Shown: positions 39,982 to 49,416 of the stretch, piece after piece
How the letters are laid out: every line of letters starts with the position of its first letter
Numbering within the stretch: position 1 is the first letter of the stretch
From: Arthrobacter sp. 131MFCol6.1
GTDB lineage: Bacteria; Actinomycetota; Actinomycetes; Actinomycetales; Micrococcaceae
NCBI RefSeq assembly: GCF_000374925.1
Contig: NZ_KB895551.1
Coordinates: 62,001-126,000, forward strand
Direction: 5' to 3'
DNA length: 64,000 nucleotides
Notes under the pieces: model-generated
Databases searched by the model: none
What the model saw: only the letters and a program-made list of their open reading frames with translations
What the model was told of the DNA's origin: nothing
Translations under genes and position numbers: made by a program

Positions 39982-41784
39982 TTAGCGGCTGCTCACCTGG
40001 CCGAACAGCTTCGCGATGGGCGCGAGCACGAGCGGCCGGGCGGCGTACCATCCGGCCGCCGTGATGGCGATTGCGGCCGCGAAGAGCCAGAACCCGACCC
40101 AGTTCACCACGTCGGTGCCGCCGAACATGTGGTTCAGGTTGCGCAGCGCACCGGTCGCGAACACGAGGAACACGTGGATGAGGATGAACAGCACAAAAAA
40201 CAGCATGGTCGGGAAGTGAACCGCGCGCGCAACCTCCAACGGGTAGACCTTGTTCAGCGTTTTCGCGTTCTTCGGCCAGAACTCGCTCATGCGCACACCC
40301 GTGATCGCCGCGACCGGGGCCGCGATGAACACCACCACGAAGTACATGATCTGCTGCAGGCTGTTGTAGTTCACCCAACCGGACTCAACGGGCCAGTCCA
40401 GTGTCATGTACTGCAGGAGCGCGGAGAGCGCGTTCGGGAACGCCTCCCAACTGCTCGGCACGATCCTCATCCAGCGGCCAGAGGCAAACAGCAGCACCAC
40501 AAAGATGAGTCCGTTGGCCAGCCACAAAATGTCCAGCGTCTGGTGCAGCCACAGGTTGATGCTGATCTTCTTGCCACCGCGCTTCGGCGTCCAGAACGCC
40601 GGCGGCTTCTGCTGCGTGCGCACCTGATAGCCGGAGCGAATGATTAGCACCATCAGGAAGATGTTCAGGAAGTGCGCCCACTGCGCCCACCACGGGAAGC
40701 CGGGCTCCACCGTATCGGGCAGGTCATACGCGCCGGGGTATCTCTCGAGGAACTCGGGTACGCCCGGCAGCGTCGTTACACCGCGCGCGGCGAGCACAAG
40801 AATCGCTGCGGCGGCCACTCCGCCGACGGCGAAGAGCACGACGAGCTTGATCCACTGGCCCAGGGTACGTGAGCCGTAGAGCCTTGCCTCAGCCTTTGGC
40901 TTCACGGGCTTTTCGACGGCGGCGGGCTGCGCCACGGGTGCCGCGACGACTGGCTGTGCCGCGGATGCCGGGGCGGCGACAACGGGCCGCGCCGCGGGTG
41001 CCGGGGCGACTGGCTGTGCCGCGGGTGCCGGGGCGACGGGCTGCGCCACCGGTGAAGCGGCGGCGGCCGCGGGTGCGCTCGACGCCGAGGGCTCCGCGCC
41101 GACGTCGGCCTTCACCACGCTGGGAGCCGGGGCAGGGGCGGCGTCGGCAACATGTTGGGGACCTGCCTGCACCGCAGGGGCGGCGGCCGCCGGAGCAAGC
41201 CCAGCCGGTGGCCAGGGCTCGCCGCCGGGGACACGGGGAAGCCCGCGACGCAGCGAGGTGGTTCCCATAGTGAGTGTGGCGGGTGCGGCTGCCGGAGCAG
41301 CTGAAGTCACCGCCGCTGCCGGCACCGCTGCTTTCTCAGCAGCATCTGCGGCTGCATCTACGGCAGATGCCGCCGTGGCGCCCGCGGCCGGAGCCCCGGA
41401 CAGAGCCGCCACTGACACCGGAGCCTCGCCTGCTGGCGGCCAAGGTTCGCCGCCCGGCACGCGCGGCAGGCCGCGGCGCAGCTGCCGCGCCTCCGCAGCG
41501 CCTGGGCTCACTGCAGGGACCGGCGCGGACACTGCCGCCGGCGCCGTTTCCTGGACAGCAGCGGGGGCGGACGGCGCGGCGGCCATTGGCCCGATGGCGG
41601 ACGGCGCGGCGGCCACTGGCTCGGCGGCGGCCGCCGCTGCCCCGGAAACAGACACCGACACATCGACCGCTTCTGCGGCTTCTTCCGTGACTATGCGGGC
41701 GGGCGCCTGGCCTGCTGGAGGCCAGGGTTCACCACCTTCGACGCGCGGCAGGCCCCGCCGAATGGACCGAGACAGAGTTGCCAT
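39982..41784 (-). CDS. Cytochrome b/b6-like membrane protein with three tandem N-terminal tags
   Basis: 600 residues. The first 300 are Ala/Pro-rich and disordered but contain three copies of a conserved tag, RRGLPRVPGGEPWPPAG, at 9-25 (with one change), 103-119 and 179-195. From 311 on there are about six membrane helices with histidines placed for heme: H371 in WAQWAHFLNIFL, H414 in NLWLHQTLDIL, H523 and H537 in ARAVHFPTMLFF and LFILIHVFLVF. This is the diheme cytochrome b561/FdhI-like pattern. The gene lies 2 bases after etfA in an etfB-etfA-cytochrome operon, so it probably passes electrons from the flavoprotein to the quinone pool. The role of the tags is unknown. Confidence 0.8.
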   Translation of the reverse strand: MATLSRSIRRGLPRVEGGEPWPPAGQAPARIVTEEAAEAVDVSVSVSGAAAAAAEPVAAAPSAIGPMAAAPSAPAAVQETAPAAVSAPVPAVSPGAAEARQLRRGLPRVPGGEPWPPAGEAPVSVAALSGAPAAGATAASAVDAAADAAEKAAVPAAAVTSAAPAAAPATLTMGTTSLRRGLPRVPGGEPWPPAGLAPAAAAPAVQAGPQHVADAAPAPAPSVVKADVGAEPSASSAPAAAAASPVAQPVAPAPAAQPVAPAPAARPVVAAPASAAQPVVAAPVAQPAAVEKPVKPKAEARLYGSRTLGQWIKLVVLFAVGGVAAAAILVLAARGVTTLPGVPEFLERYPGAYDLPDTVEPGFPWWAQWAHFLNIFLMVLIIRSGYQVRTQQKPPAFWTPKRGGKKISINLWLHQTLDILWLANGLIFVVLLFASGRWMRIVPSSWEAFPNALSALLQYMTLDWPVESGWVNYNSLQQIMYFVVVFIAAPVAAITGVRMSEFWPKNAKTLNKVYPLEVARAVHFPTMLFFVLFILIHVFLVFATGALRNLNHMFGGTDVVNWVGFWLFAAAIAITAAGWYAARPLVLAPIAKLFGQVSSR

Positions 41785-41786
41785 CG

Positions 41787-42770
41787 CTACTTCTTCCGGG
41801 CCTCAAGTGCGCTAATGAGCTGGGGAACAACCTTGAAGACGTCGCCGACCACACCATAGTCCGCGACCTCGAAGATCGGCGCGTCGCCATCCTTGTTGAT
41901 GGCGACGATCATCTTCGCGGTCTGCATGCCGGCCCGGTGCTGAATCGCGCCAGAAATGCCCAGCGCGACATACAGCTGCGGTGACACGGAAACCCCGGTC
42001 TGGCCGACCTGATGCGCTGTGGGGACGAATCCTGCATCCACCGCGGCGCGCGACGCGCCAACGGCAGCACCGAGCGTATCGGCGAGCTGTCCAACGAGTG
42101 CGAACTGTTCTTCCGAGCCAAGGCCACGGCCACCGGCGACAACCTTCGCAGCACCACGCAGTTCCGGCCGCGAGGTGGCGGCAGTTGCCTCCTCGAAGGA
42201 GTCGATCCGCGCGGCCGGTTTCTCGGAGGGCATCACGGCCAAGGTCTGCGACGCTTGCGGCTGAGCCTCGGCCCGGGCCTCGATGGAGCCCTGGCGGACC
42301 GTAATCACCGGCGCCCCAAACGTGGACGATGACGTCACGTTGTAGGCGCCGCCGTAGACGGAGTGGTGTGCCACGACGCCCTCGTCATCACGGGAAACAC
42401 TGACCGCATCGGCAGAAATCGCCGCACGCGAACGGGCAGCATAACGGCCGGCGAGGTCGCGCCCGTTCAGGGAATGCGAAATCAGGATCGCGTCCGGCTG
42501 CACCTGCTCCACGGCGGCGGCAAGCGCGTCAACGCCCGGCACTCCGAGCGCGGAAGGATCCGGAGTCTCCGCGATGAGGGCGTGTGCGGCACCAAGGGCC
42601 GCGGCCTCCACGGCGGCGGCGCTCCCGGCGCCGGGTGAGGCAAGTACCAATGCAACCGGGGTGCCAACGGCAGCGGCGGCACCGAAGAGCCCGGCCGCGG
42701 CCTGCTCGAGTTCACCGGATGCCCGGGTTTCGACGACGACGAGGATTGCGTCACGAGGGAATTCAGTCAT
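41787..42770 (-). CDS. etfA: Electron transfer flavoprotein, alpha subunit
   Basis: 327 residues. The C-terminal FAD domain is clear: [41 protein letters not shown], then [29 protein letters not shown] and [31 protein letters not shown]. The N-terminal half is the ETF alpha domain I. With EtfB it takes electrons from acyl-CoA or related dehydrogenases. It starts 11 bases after the etfB stop and is followed at 2 bases by a cytochrome-b-like gene, where other organisms have an ETF:quinone oxidoreductase. Confidence 0.95.
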   Translation of the reverse strand: MTEFPRDAILVVVETRASGELEQAAAGLFGAAAAVGTPVALVLASPGAGSAAAVEAAALGAAHALIAETPDPSALGVPGVDALAAAVEQVQPDAILISHSLNGRDLAGRYAARSRAAISADAVSVSRDDEGVVAHHSVYGGAYNVTSSSTFGAPVITVRQGSIEARAEAQPQASQTLAVMPSEKPAARIDSFEEATAATSRPELRGAAKVVAGGRGLGSEEQFALVGQLADTLGAAVGASRAAVDAGFVPTAHQVGQTGVSVSPQLYVALGISGAIQHRAGMQTAKMIVAINKDGDAPIFEVADYGVVGDVFKVVPQLISALEARKK

Positions 42771-42781
42771 GTCGTTGATCC

Positions 42782-43558
42782 TTAGGCCAGTCGGTTTTCG
42801 ATCAGGAACTCAGCGAGCTTTTCGCCGGCATCACCCTCGTCGATGATCTTCACGCCCGCCGCGCGCGGGGGCCTCTCCGCAATGGTCAGCATGATCGAAC
42901 GCGCCGCCTCCGGGTTGTCGGCCGTGATCCCGAGGTCCGCGAGTGTCAGGACCTCAAGGGGCTTCTTCTTCGCGGCCATAATGCCCTTGAAGTTCGGGAA
43001 GCGCGCCTCCGGAAGTGCCTCGGTAATGGAAATCACCGCGGGCAGGTTCGCTGAGACCTTCTGCACGCCGGTGTCAACGGCCCTGGAACCCGACACCGCG
43101 CCGTCGCTGATCTCGACGGAGCTGAGCCCGGTGGCATGCGGCACGTCAAGCAGTTCGGCAAGCATCGCGGGAATCATTCCGCCGGATCCATCGGTGGAGA
43201 CGTTGCCGGTAATCACCAGGTCAAACCCACTGCGGCGGATCGCTGCGGCGAGGGTTTCAGCGGTAAGTCCCAGGTCCGCTCCCCGGAGCGCCTCGTCACA
43301 GACGTGGGTGGCGCTTCCCGCGCCCATCGCAAGCCCCTTGCGAATCGTTGCCGTTGCACTCTCGGGGGCGAGGGAAAGGATTGCGACCTCAGTGCCCTGG
43401 TTCGCGTCGGCGTAGGTCAGTGCCAGCTCCAGGGCCCGCTCACCGATCTCATCAATGACTGCCTCGCTGGCTCCTCGATCGGCGAGGCCCGTCTCGAGGT
43501 TCAGTTTTCGGTCCCCGTACGTGTCGGGGACCTCCTTTACTAGGACGATAATCTTCAT
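42782..43558 (-). CDS. etfB: Electron transfer flavoprotein, beta subunit
   Basis: 258 residues, full length. Seen: [23 protein letters not shown] at the N-terminus, [28 protein letters not shown] (AMP-binding fold), [24 protein letters not shown] and [29 protein letters not shown]. The last is the EtfB recognition-loop region that docks on partner dehydrogenases. First gene of the etfB-etfA-cytochrome operon. The 186 bases to the alkylsulfatase gene show no clear promoter or terminator. Confidence 0.95.
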   Translation of the reverse strand: MKIIVLVKEVPDTYGDRKLNLETGLADRGASEAVIDEIGERALELALTYADANQGTEVAILSLAPESATATIRKGLAMGAGSATHVCDEALRGADLGLTAETLAAAIRRSGFDLVITGNVSTDGSGGMIPAMLAELLDVPHATGLSSVEISDGAVSGSRAVDTGVQKVSANLPAVISITEALPEARFPNFKGIMAAKKKPLEVLTLADLGITADNPEAARSIMLTIAERPPRAAGVKIIDEGDAGEKLAEFLIENRLA

Positions 43559-43744
43559 CGATGGCTCTTCCTGTGGCGGCTTGTCCCTGGAGCGGAGACA
43601 ATGTCGAACCCATCGAGTCTACGAAACTAGGGCCCTTTCTGGCTGACAGAGCCCGTGTCGTGCAGTGAAGTGCCTCGTCTTCGTCCTTGGCGGCGCTCGT
43701 GCCGGCACCTGGGCAAAGCCTTCATTGCCGGTGGAACGGGCCGG

Positions 43745-45616
43745 CTACGGGGTCACGATGTTGAACGACGGGTCGCCGTCGTCGAGTACGCCGAGCAGGG
43801 AATGGAGGACGGTGGCGTCGCCGGTGAGATCGATGCCGGCAGAATCAGTGTCCCCTCCGAGGAGCGCGAGCATCCGGCCTTTAGTGACGGAGAGCGACAC
43901 CGCTGCTGCCGCATCGATGGCCCCTTTGGTGGATATGAGGACGCCGTTGCGCAGGGTGACCCGGTAAGTCGTTTCGAGATCGGTAAACGTCACGTTTAGT
44001 GTCAGATCGAGATCCCATGCTCTGGGGCCGTTGACCGAGATCGCGAGCGAGTCGAAGAGCTGTTCTGGAGTGAGCTGGGCGAGAATCGCCGGTGCCGCCG
44101 TCACCGTCGGGGTGCCGAAGTTGCCTTCGCGGAGCTCCGCAGCGCCCGAAAGGAAGAAGTTCCGCCAAGTCCCGTTCTCGGAGCCATACCCGAGCTGTTC
44201 CAGGGTGTCGGCATAGAGGGCGCGGGCTGCGGCGTGATCCGGGTCGGAGAAGACGGCGTGGTCCAGTAGGGTCGCAGCCCAACGGAAGTCTCCTGAGTCG
44301 AAGGCAGACTGGGCGAGTTTGATGACTGGATCGAGCCCGCCCATCGCCTCGACGTACCGGGTCGCGAGTTCGGCCGGAGTGTGTGTCCAGAGCCGGCCGG
44401 GGTTTGCATCAAACCATCCCATGTACCGCTGGTAGATGGCCTTGACGTTGTGGCTGACGGAGCCGTAGTAGCCACGCGTGCTCCAGGAACTCTCCAGTGC
44501 CGGCGGCAACTCGATGATCTCGGCGATCTCTGACCCCGTGTAGCCCTGGTTGATGTACCGCAGGGTCTGATCATGCAAGTAGGCGTACAGGTCGCGTTGT
44601 GTGGACAGATAATCGATGATGCGTTCGGATCCCCATGTGGGCCAGTGGTGGGACGCGAACGCAACATCGGTTCGAGCACCGAACGTTTCGATGGCTTCGG
44701 TCAGGTAGGACGACCACACGTGCGGGTCGCGGACGAGCGCCCCGCGCAGGGTCAGCAGGTTGTGCAGGGTGTGGGTCGCGTTTTCGGCCATGCACAGGGC
44801 ACGGTATCGGGGGAAATAGAAGTGCATCTCCGCCGGCGCCTCAGTCCCCGGGGCCATCTGGAACTCGATTTCGACGCCGTCGACCCTGTGAGTCTGGCCG
44901 GTCTCGCTGATGTCAAGGGTCGGCACGATGAGGCCGACTTCTCCTGTTGATGTCGTCTGGCCGAGCCCTGCTCCGACCTGGCCCCGGGGTCCGCTTTCCA
45001 GGGCCGCGCCGTACATGTAGCCTGCCCGGCGGGCCATGGCGGTCCCGGCGTAGACGTTTTCGGACACTGCGTGTTCGACAAAACCCACCGGCGCGATCAC
45101 CTCGATGCGACCGGCCTTCACCGCCTCCTCCGACGCAACTCCGAAGACGCCGCCGAAGTGGTCCACATGGCTGTGCGTATAGATGACGGCGACAACCGGC
45201 TTGTCGCCCCGGTGCGTGCGGTAAAGGGCGAGTGCCGCAGCCGCCGTCTCCGTCGAGATGAGCGGGTCGATCACGATCACACCCGTGTCGCCTTCGACGA
45301 ACGTGATGTTGGAAAGGTCCAGACCGCGCACCTGGTAGATGCCATCAACCACTTGATACAACCCCTGTTTGGCCACCAGGGAGGACTGGCGCCAGAGACT
45401 GGGGTTGACCGATGCCGGGGCATCTCCTGACAGGAAGGCGTAGCTGTCGTTATCCCAGACAACCCGGCCGTCAGACGCCCTCACCACGCCGGGTTCCAGA
45501 GCTGCGATAAACCCCCTGTCGGCATCGACGAAGTCAGCCCGGTCGCTGAACGGGAGCGCCTCCGAGAGCTTCCGATGTGCTGTCTGAATCACCGCTGTGG
45601 CCGGCTTGCTCTTCAT
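43745..45616 (-). CDS. Alkyl sulfatase, metallo-beta-lactamase fold (SdsA1-type)
   Basis: 623-residue type III alkylsulfatase. The metallo-beta-lactamase domain has VIYTHSHVDHFGGVFGV (two-zinc site) and later ENATHTLHNLLTLRGALVRDP. The dimerisation region is ELATRYVEAMGGLDPVIKLAQSAFDSGDFRWAATLLDHAVF, and the C-terminal 120 residues form the SCP2-like domain that binds the alkyl chain. It cleaves primary or secondary alkyl sulfates to the alcohol and sulfate. I find no signal peptide, so it is probably cytoplasmic, unlike the Pseudomonas enzyme. Divergent from the fructan LacI gene. Confidence 0.92.
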   Translation of the reverse strand: MKSKPATAVIQTAHRKLSEALPFSDRADFVDADRGFIAALEPGVVRASDGRVVWDNDSYAFLSGDAPASVNPSLWRQSSLVAKQGLYQVVDGIYQVRGLDLSNITFVEGDTGVIVIDPLISTETAAAALALYRTHRGDKPVVAVIYTHSHVDHFGGVFGVASEEAVKAGRIEVIAPVGFVEHAVSENVYAGTAMARRAGYMYGAALESGPRGQVGAGLGQTTSTGEVGLIVPTLDISETGQTHRVDGVEIEFQMAPGTEAPAEMHFYFPRYRALCMAENATHTLHNLLTLRGALVRDPHVWSSYLTEAIETFGARTDVAFASHHWPTWGSERIIDYLSTQRDLYAYLHDQTLRYINQGYTGSEIAEIIELPPALESSWSTRGYYGSVSHNVKAIYQRYMGWFDANPGRLWTHTPAELATRYVEAMGGLDPVIKLAQSAFDSGDFRWAATLLDHAVFSDPDHAAARALYADTLEQLGYGSENGTWRNFFLSGAAELREGNFGTPTVTAAPAILAQLTPEQLFDSLAISVNGPRAWDLDLTLNVTFTDLETTYRVTLRNGVLISTKGAIDAAAAVSLSVTKGRMLALLGGDTDSAGIDLTGDATVLHSLLGVLDDGDPSFNIVTP

Positions 45617-45820
45617 TGGTTGTCCATCCCTCGGGGCGGGAACACTGAGTGGATATCACTATGCACTACGCGATAAACGTGGACAACGCCCGGCGGGGAG
45701 GAGCGACCGGTACTTCCAGCATCGTTGTCCGCCTGCCAGCGTCCAATCCGGCACGGTCCATGACGACGACCTCGACGATCTGCCTGCGCGTCCGGGATGC
45801 GGGCTGGACATGCCGTCGCG

Positions 45821-45877
45821 TTGACAACTGCAAAACGTTTTGTGTAACGTGTCTCACACCAGATACAAAACGTTTTG
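45821..45877 (+). promoter_or_regulatory. Promoter with twin LacI operators upstream of the fructan operon
   Basis: TTGACA (45821-45826) is a good -35 box; a weak -10 (TAACGT, 45845-45850) follows at 18 bases. CAAAACGTTTTG, a perfect 12-bp palindrome with the central CG of LacI-family operators, occurs at 45831-45842 between the boxes and again at 45866-45877, 35 bp apart. The second copy ends 13 bases before the LacI start codon. The regulator therefore very likely represses its own operon. Confidence 0.8.
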
Positions 45878-45890
45878 CAAAGGGAAGTCA

Positions 45891-46913
45891 ATGACGACAA
45901 GAGTGGGAATACGCGACGTGGCCAAGGCCGCGGGAGTCTCCGTCACCACGGTGTCGCATGCCCTCAACGACGCCACGAGCTTCCGGGTGAAGGCGGCCAC
46001 GCAGCAACTCGTCCGGGACGTGGCCAGGGACCTTGGGTATGCCCCGAACAAGATGGCCAGCGGACTGCGCAACCAGCGCTCCCAGATCCTTGGCCTGGTC
46101 AGTGACGAAATCACCACCACCCCCTTTGCAGGGGCCATGATCCGCGGAGCGCAGGACGCCGCCTACGACCGCGGCTACGTGGTGATGGTGGTCAACTCCG
46201 GCCTGGACAGCGAGCTGGAAAACCGTGAAATCAACATGCTGCGCCAGCACCAGGTGGACGGGGTGGTCTACGCCAGGATGTACCACCAAAGCGTGCAGGT
46301 CCCCGCGGAACTGGAGGGCCTCCCCACCGTGCTGCTGGACTCCGTCACTGACGACAAATCCATTTCCTCGGTTATCCCCGACGAGGTGGGCGCCGCCGAA
46401 ACGGCCGTTGAAGCAATCATCCAGGCGGGCCACACCCGGATCGGGATGATCAACAACATGGACGACATCCCCGCCACGCACGGCCGCAGGGAGGGCTTCC
46501 TCAACGCTCTCCGGCGGCACGGCCTGCAGCACGACCCCCGCCACCTCGTGATCGCCCAGCCCGAAACCGCGGGAGGCCGCGAGGCCGCGCTGGGCCTGCT
46601 CGGTCAGCCCGACCGCCCCACAGCCCTGTTCTGCTTCAGTGACAGGGTTGCCATGGGCGCCTACCAGGCGGCCACCGCATTGGGGCTGCGCATCCCGGAG
46701 GACGTGTCCATTGTGGGGATCGACAATCTCGAAATCATCGCGGACGCCCTGTGGCCGGGGCTCACCACCGTCGCCCTTCCGCACTACGAAATGGGCAGCT
46801 GGGCGGTCCACCGAATCCTGGACGACATCGAAAATCCAGGCGAACCCGCAGTCCAGACGCGGCTGGACTGCCCCCTGATTGAGCGGGGGTCCCTCGGCCC
46901 GCCGCCACGTTAG
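45891..46913 (+). CDS. LacI-family repressor of a fructan/sucrose-type operon
   Basis: 340 residues. HTH and hinge: VGIRDVAKAAGVSVTTVSHALND and YAPNKMASGLRNQRSQILGLV. The sugar-binding domain contains VDGVVYARMYHQ, AGHTRIGMINNMDD, PTALFCFSDRVAMGAYQAATALGLRIPEDVSIVGIDNLE. ATG 45891 has GGGAAG 3-4 bases upstream; the frame extends further up through the operator and is not used. It heads an operon with a CUT1-type sugar importer and a GH32 glycosidase. Twin operators in its own promoter suggest autoregulation and substrate induction. Confidence 0.92.
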   Translation: MTTRVGIRDVAKAAGVSVTTVSHALNDATSFRVKAATQQLVRDVARDLGYAPNKMASGLRNQRSQILGLVSDEITTTPFAGAMIRGAQDAAYDRGYVVMVVNSGLDSELENREINMLRQHQVDGVVYARMYHQSVQVPAELEGLPTVLLDSVTDDKSISSVIPDEVGAAETAVEAIIQAGHTRIGMINNMDDIPATHGRREGFLNALRRHGLQHDPRHLVIAQPETAGGREAALGLLGQPDRPTALFCFSDRVAMGAYQAATALGLRIPEDVSIVGIDNLEIIADALWPGLTTVALPHYEMGSWAVHRILDDIENPGEPAVQTRLDCPLIERGSLGPPPR

Positions 46914-46992
46914 CTGATCGCCGGCACCAGGCCGGCATCACCACACCGTTCCACCGCTCCACAGCTCCACCGCCCGGGGACCGCAATAAGAA

Positions 46993-47022
46993 GGGACGCA
47001 GCCGTTGCACCGGCCGCGTCCC
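46993..47022 (+). terminator. Hairpin between the LacI gene and the binding-protein gene
   Basis: GGGACGC-a-GCCG pairs with CGGC-c-GCGTCCC around TTGCAC (46993-47022), 11 bp in two blocks. There is no U-tract. It lies inside the probable operon, so partial termination or transcript processing could keep regulator levels below transporter levels. Confidence 0.5.
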
Positions 47023-47075
47023 GAAGGACCCGGGGCAATCTCCCACGCCCAAATTCAGCAGAAAGATTGACCATC

Positions 47076-48371
47076 ATGAACAAGCGATTCACCCGGATCC
47101 TCGCCACCAGTGTAGCTGCGGCGGCACTTGTCGGATCCCTGGGCGCCTGCGGCAAGGGCAGCGCCTCGGCCCCGTCCGCCGGCTCCAACGAGATCACCAT
47201 GTGGACCCACAACGCGGGCAACGCCGAAGAACTCAAGGCGGTCGAAAACATCGTCGACTCCTACAACAAGAGCGCCGGCGCCAAGGCCAAGATCAAGGTC
47301 CAGGCGTTCCCGCAGGACTCCTACAACGACTCCGTGGTCTCCGCCGCGGCCGCCGGGAAGCTCCCCTGCATTGTTGACATCGATGGCCCCAATGTTCCCA
47401 ACTGGGCCTGGGCGAAGTACCTGACACCCCTGAAACTCGACGCGGACGTTTCCAAGAACCTGCCGAGCACGGTGGCCAAATGGGAGGGCGAGACCTACGC
47501 CGTGGGCACCTATGACGTCGCACTGGCGATGCTCGCCCGCGCCTCCGATCTCAAGGCAGCCGGTGTCCGGGTCGCCACGGTGGAGAAGCCGTGGACCAAG
47601 GACGAGTTCCAGGACGCGCTGACCAAACTCAAGGCCCTGGGCAAGTGGGAATACCCGCTGGATATGGGTACCGCCGGAACCGGCGAATGGCTGCCCTACG
47701 CCTACTCCCCGTTCCTGCAGTCCTTCGGTGGGGACCTGATCAACCGCGACGGGTTCCAGTCGGCAGACGGCGTCCTCAATGGCGACAAGGCCATCGAGTG
47801 GGCCCAGTGGTTCCGCGGCCTGGCCGACCAGGGTTTCATGGCCAAGAAGAGCGGCAAGGACTCCACCCAGGACTTCCTCAACAACAAGAGCGGCCTCCTC
47901 TACACCGGCTCCTGGGCCGCGGACAAGGCACGCGCGGCGGTAGGCAAGGACCTCGTGGTCATGCCGTCCGTGGACCTCGGGACCGGCCCCAAGATCGGCG
48001 GCGCCTCCTGGCAGTGGGGCGTGACCAGCGGCTGCAACAACTCCGCGGCAGCCATGGACTACCTCTCCTACTCACTGAAGCCGGAAAACCTGGCCGCGGT
48101 GGCGAAGGCAACGGGCACCATCCCGGCCACCGACGAGGCCGCCGCGCTCCTCCCCGAATACGCCAAGGGCGGCACAAACCGGATCTTCATGGAACTTTCC
48201 CGCAACCACGCGGTGATGCGTCCCGAAACCCCGGCCTATCCCTTCATCGCCACCGAATACGGCAAGGCGGTTCAGGACATCCTCGCCGGCGCCGACCCCA
48301 AGACGGCGCTGGACAAGTCGGTCAAGGCCATCGACGCCAATATCAAGTCCAACGGCGGCTACAAGAACTAG
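47076..48371 (+). CDS. Sugar ABC transporter, substrate-binding lipoprotein
   Basis: 431-residue family-1 extracellular solute-binding protein. The signal peptide ends at GSLGAC (lipobox, near residue 24). The mature part shows EITMWTHNAGNAEELKAVENIVDSYN, then AAAGKLPCIVDIDGPNVPNWAWAKYL and GGASWQWGVTSGCNNSAAAMDYL. ATG 47076 has GAAAG 10 bases upstream; an in-frame TTG three codons earlier is less likely. It binds an oligosaccharide or disaccharide for the two permeases that follow; the GH32 gene in the operon suggests a fructan or sucrose-like ligand. No ATPase is encoded here, so a shared MsiK-type ATPase elsewhere must drive it, as is usual for CUT1 importers in Actinobacteria. Confidence 0.9.
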   Translation: MNKRFTRILATSVAAAALVGSLGACGKGSASAPSAGSNEITMWTHNAGNAEELKAVENIVDSYNKSAGAKAKIKVQAFPQDSYNDSVVSAAAAGKLPCIVDIDGPNVPNWAWAKYLTPLKLDADVSKNLPSTVAKWEGETYAVGTYDVALAMLARASDLKAAGVRVATVEKPWTKDEFQDALTKLKALGKWEYPLDMGTAGTGEWLPYAYSPFLQSFGGDLINRDGFQSADGVLNGDKAIEWAQWFRGLADQGFMAKKSGKDSTQDFLNNKSGLLYTGSWAADKARAAVGKDLVVMPSVDLGTGPKIGGASWQWGVTSGCNNSAAAMDYLSYSLKPENLAAVAKATGTIPATDEAAALLPEYAKGGTNRIFMELSRNHAVMRPETPAYPFIATEYGKAVQDILAGADPKTALDKSVKAIDANIKSNGGYKN

Positions 48372-48385
48372 CCGGCTGCCAAACG

Positions 48386-48427
48386 GTACGACGACGGCGG
48401 TGCGCAACCGCCGCCGTCGTCGTACCT
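48386..48427. terminator. GACGACGGCGG family hairpin inside the fructan operon
   Basis: GGTACGACGACGGCGG (48386-48401) pairs perfectly over 16 bp with 48412-48427, with a 10-base loop that can shift register (GGCGGT/ACCGCC). It lies 14 bases after the binding-protein stop and 28 bases before the permease start, so it may tune the ratio of binding protein to permease. Confidence 0.7.
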
Positions 48428-48455
48428 CCGGCCCTGACTGTCGACGGAGAAAACC

Positions 48456-49415
48456 ATGACAACCACCCAACTCCCCTCCCCCGGCCGCCGCCTGGCGGAT
48501 CCGGCCCCGGCCGCACCGCCCAGCAAACCCCGCCGCCGGCCGCGCCACCTGCGCGAACAGATCAGCGGGTGGGGCATGATCGCCCCGGCCGCGGTCCTCC
48601 TGCTCGCCTTCGTCTTCCTCCCGGCGATCCTGGGCTTCGGGCTGGCGTTCACCAACGCCCGGCTTGTTTCCCCGCGGCCCGTGGAGTTTGTCGGCACGGA
48701 CAACTTCGCGCGGCTCTTCGCGGATCCGGTGTTCTGGCGCTCGCTGCTTAACGTCAGCTACTTCGCCGTCGTGGTGGTGCCCGTCCAGTCCGGACTCGCC
48801 CTGGCGATGGCCCTCCTGATCAACAAAAAGTTCCGCGGCGTGAACTTCTTCCGCACCATCTACTTCCTCCCCGTGGTGACGTCCATGGTGGTGGTGTCCC
48901 TGCTGTGGCTGTTCATGTACCGCAAGGACGGCCTGATCAACGAGTTGCTCTCGGCGGCCAGCTTCGGCCTGATCAACGGCCCGGACTGGCTCAACGATCC
49001 CGCCACCGCCATGCCGGCCATCATCGCCCTGTCCATCTGGCAGGCCGCAGGATTCCACATGATCATCTGGCTCGCAGGCCTGCAAAGCATCTCCGGGGAG
49101 CTGTACGAGGCCGCCCAGCTCGACGGGGCCAGCCGCTGGCACCAGTTCCGCTACGTGACCTGGCCCGGCCTCACCCACACCCGCACCCTGGTCCTGGTGA
49201 CCATCACCATCCAGGCGCTCGGGCTCTTCGACCAGGTCAGCGTCATGACCCAGGGCGGGCCCCTCGATTCCACCACCACCATCATCTACGAGGCGGTGCG
49301 CTCCGGCTTCAAGCAGCAGGAGACCTCCTACGCCTCGGCCATCTCGCTCGTGTTCTTCGTGCTCGTGCTGCTGATCTCCGCAGTGCAGCGCTACCTGACC
49401 CGAGAGAAGGACTGA
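48456..49415 (+). CDS. Sugar ABC transporter, permease (MalF/UgpA-like)
   Basis: 319 residues with a 35-residue Pro/Arg-rich cytoplasmic start and six hydrophobic helices (MIAPAAVLLLAFVFLPAILGFGLAF first). The EAA loop is LYEAAQLDGASRWHQFRYVTWPG. Typical CUT1 inner-membrane subunit. It pairs with the next gene, one base away, as a heterodimer. Start ATG 48456; the ribosome-binding site (GGAG) lies 8-10 bases upstream. Confidence 0.92.
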   Translation: MTTTQLPSPGRRLADPAPAAPPSKPRRRPRHLREQISGWGMIAPAAVLLLAFVFLPAILGFGLAFTNARLVSPRPVEFVGTDNFARLFADPVFWRSLLNVSYFAVVVVPVQSGLALAMALLINKKFRGVNFFRTIYFLPVVTSMVVVSLLWLFMYRKDGLINELLSAASFGLINGPDWLNDPATAMPAIIALSIWQAAGFHMIIWLAGLQSISGELYEAAQLDGASRWHQFRYVTWPGLTHTRTLVLVTITIQALGLFDQVSVMTQGGPLDSTTTIIYEAVRSGFKQQETSYASAISLVFFVLVLLISAVQRYLTREKD

Positions 49416-49416
49416 C

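Noticed and set aside
45681-45730. Long inverted repeat GGACAACG...CGTTGTCC upstream of the alkylsulfatase gene
   Set aside because: Arms of 8 bp separated by 34 bases are too weak to call an operator or hairpin; the nearby CAAAACGTTTTG sites are much clearer.
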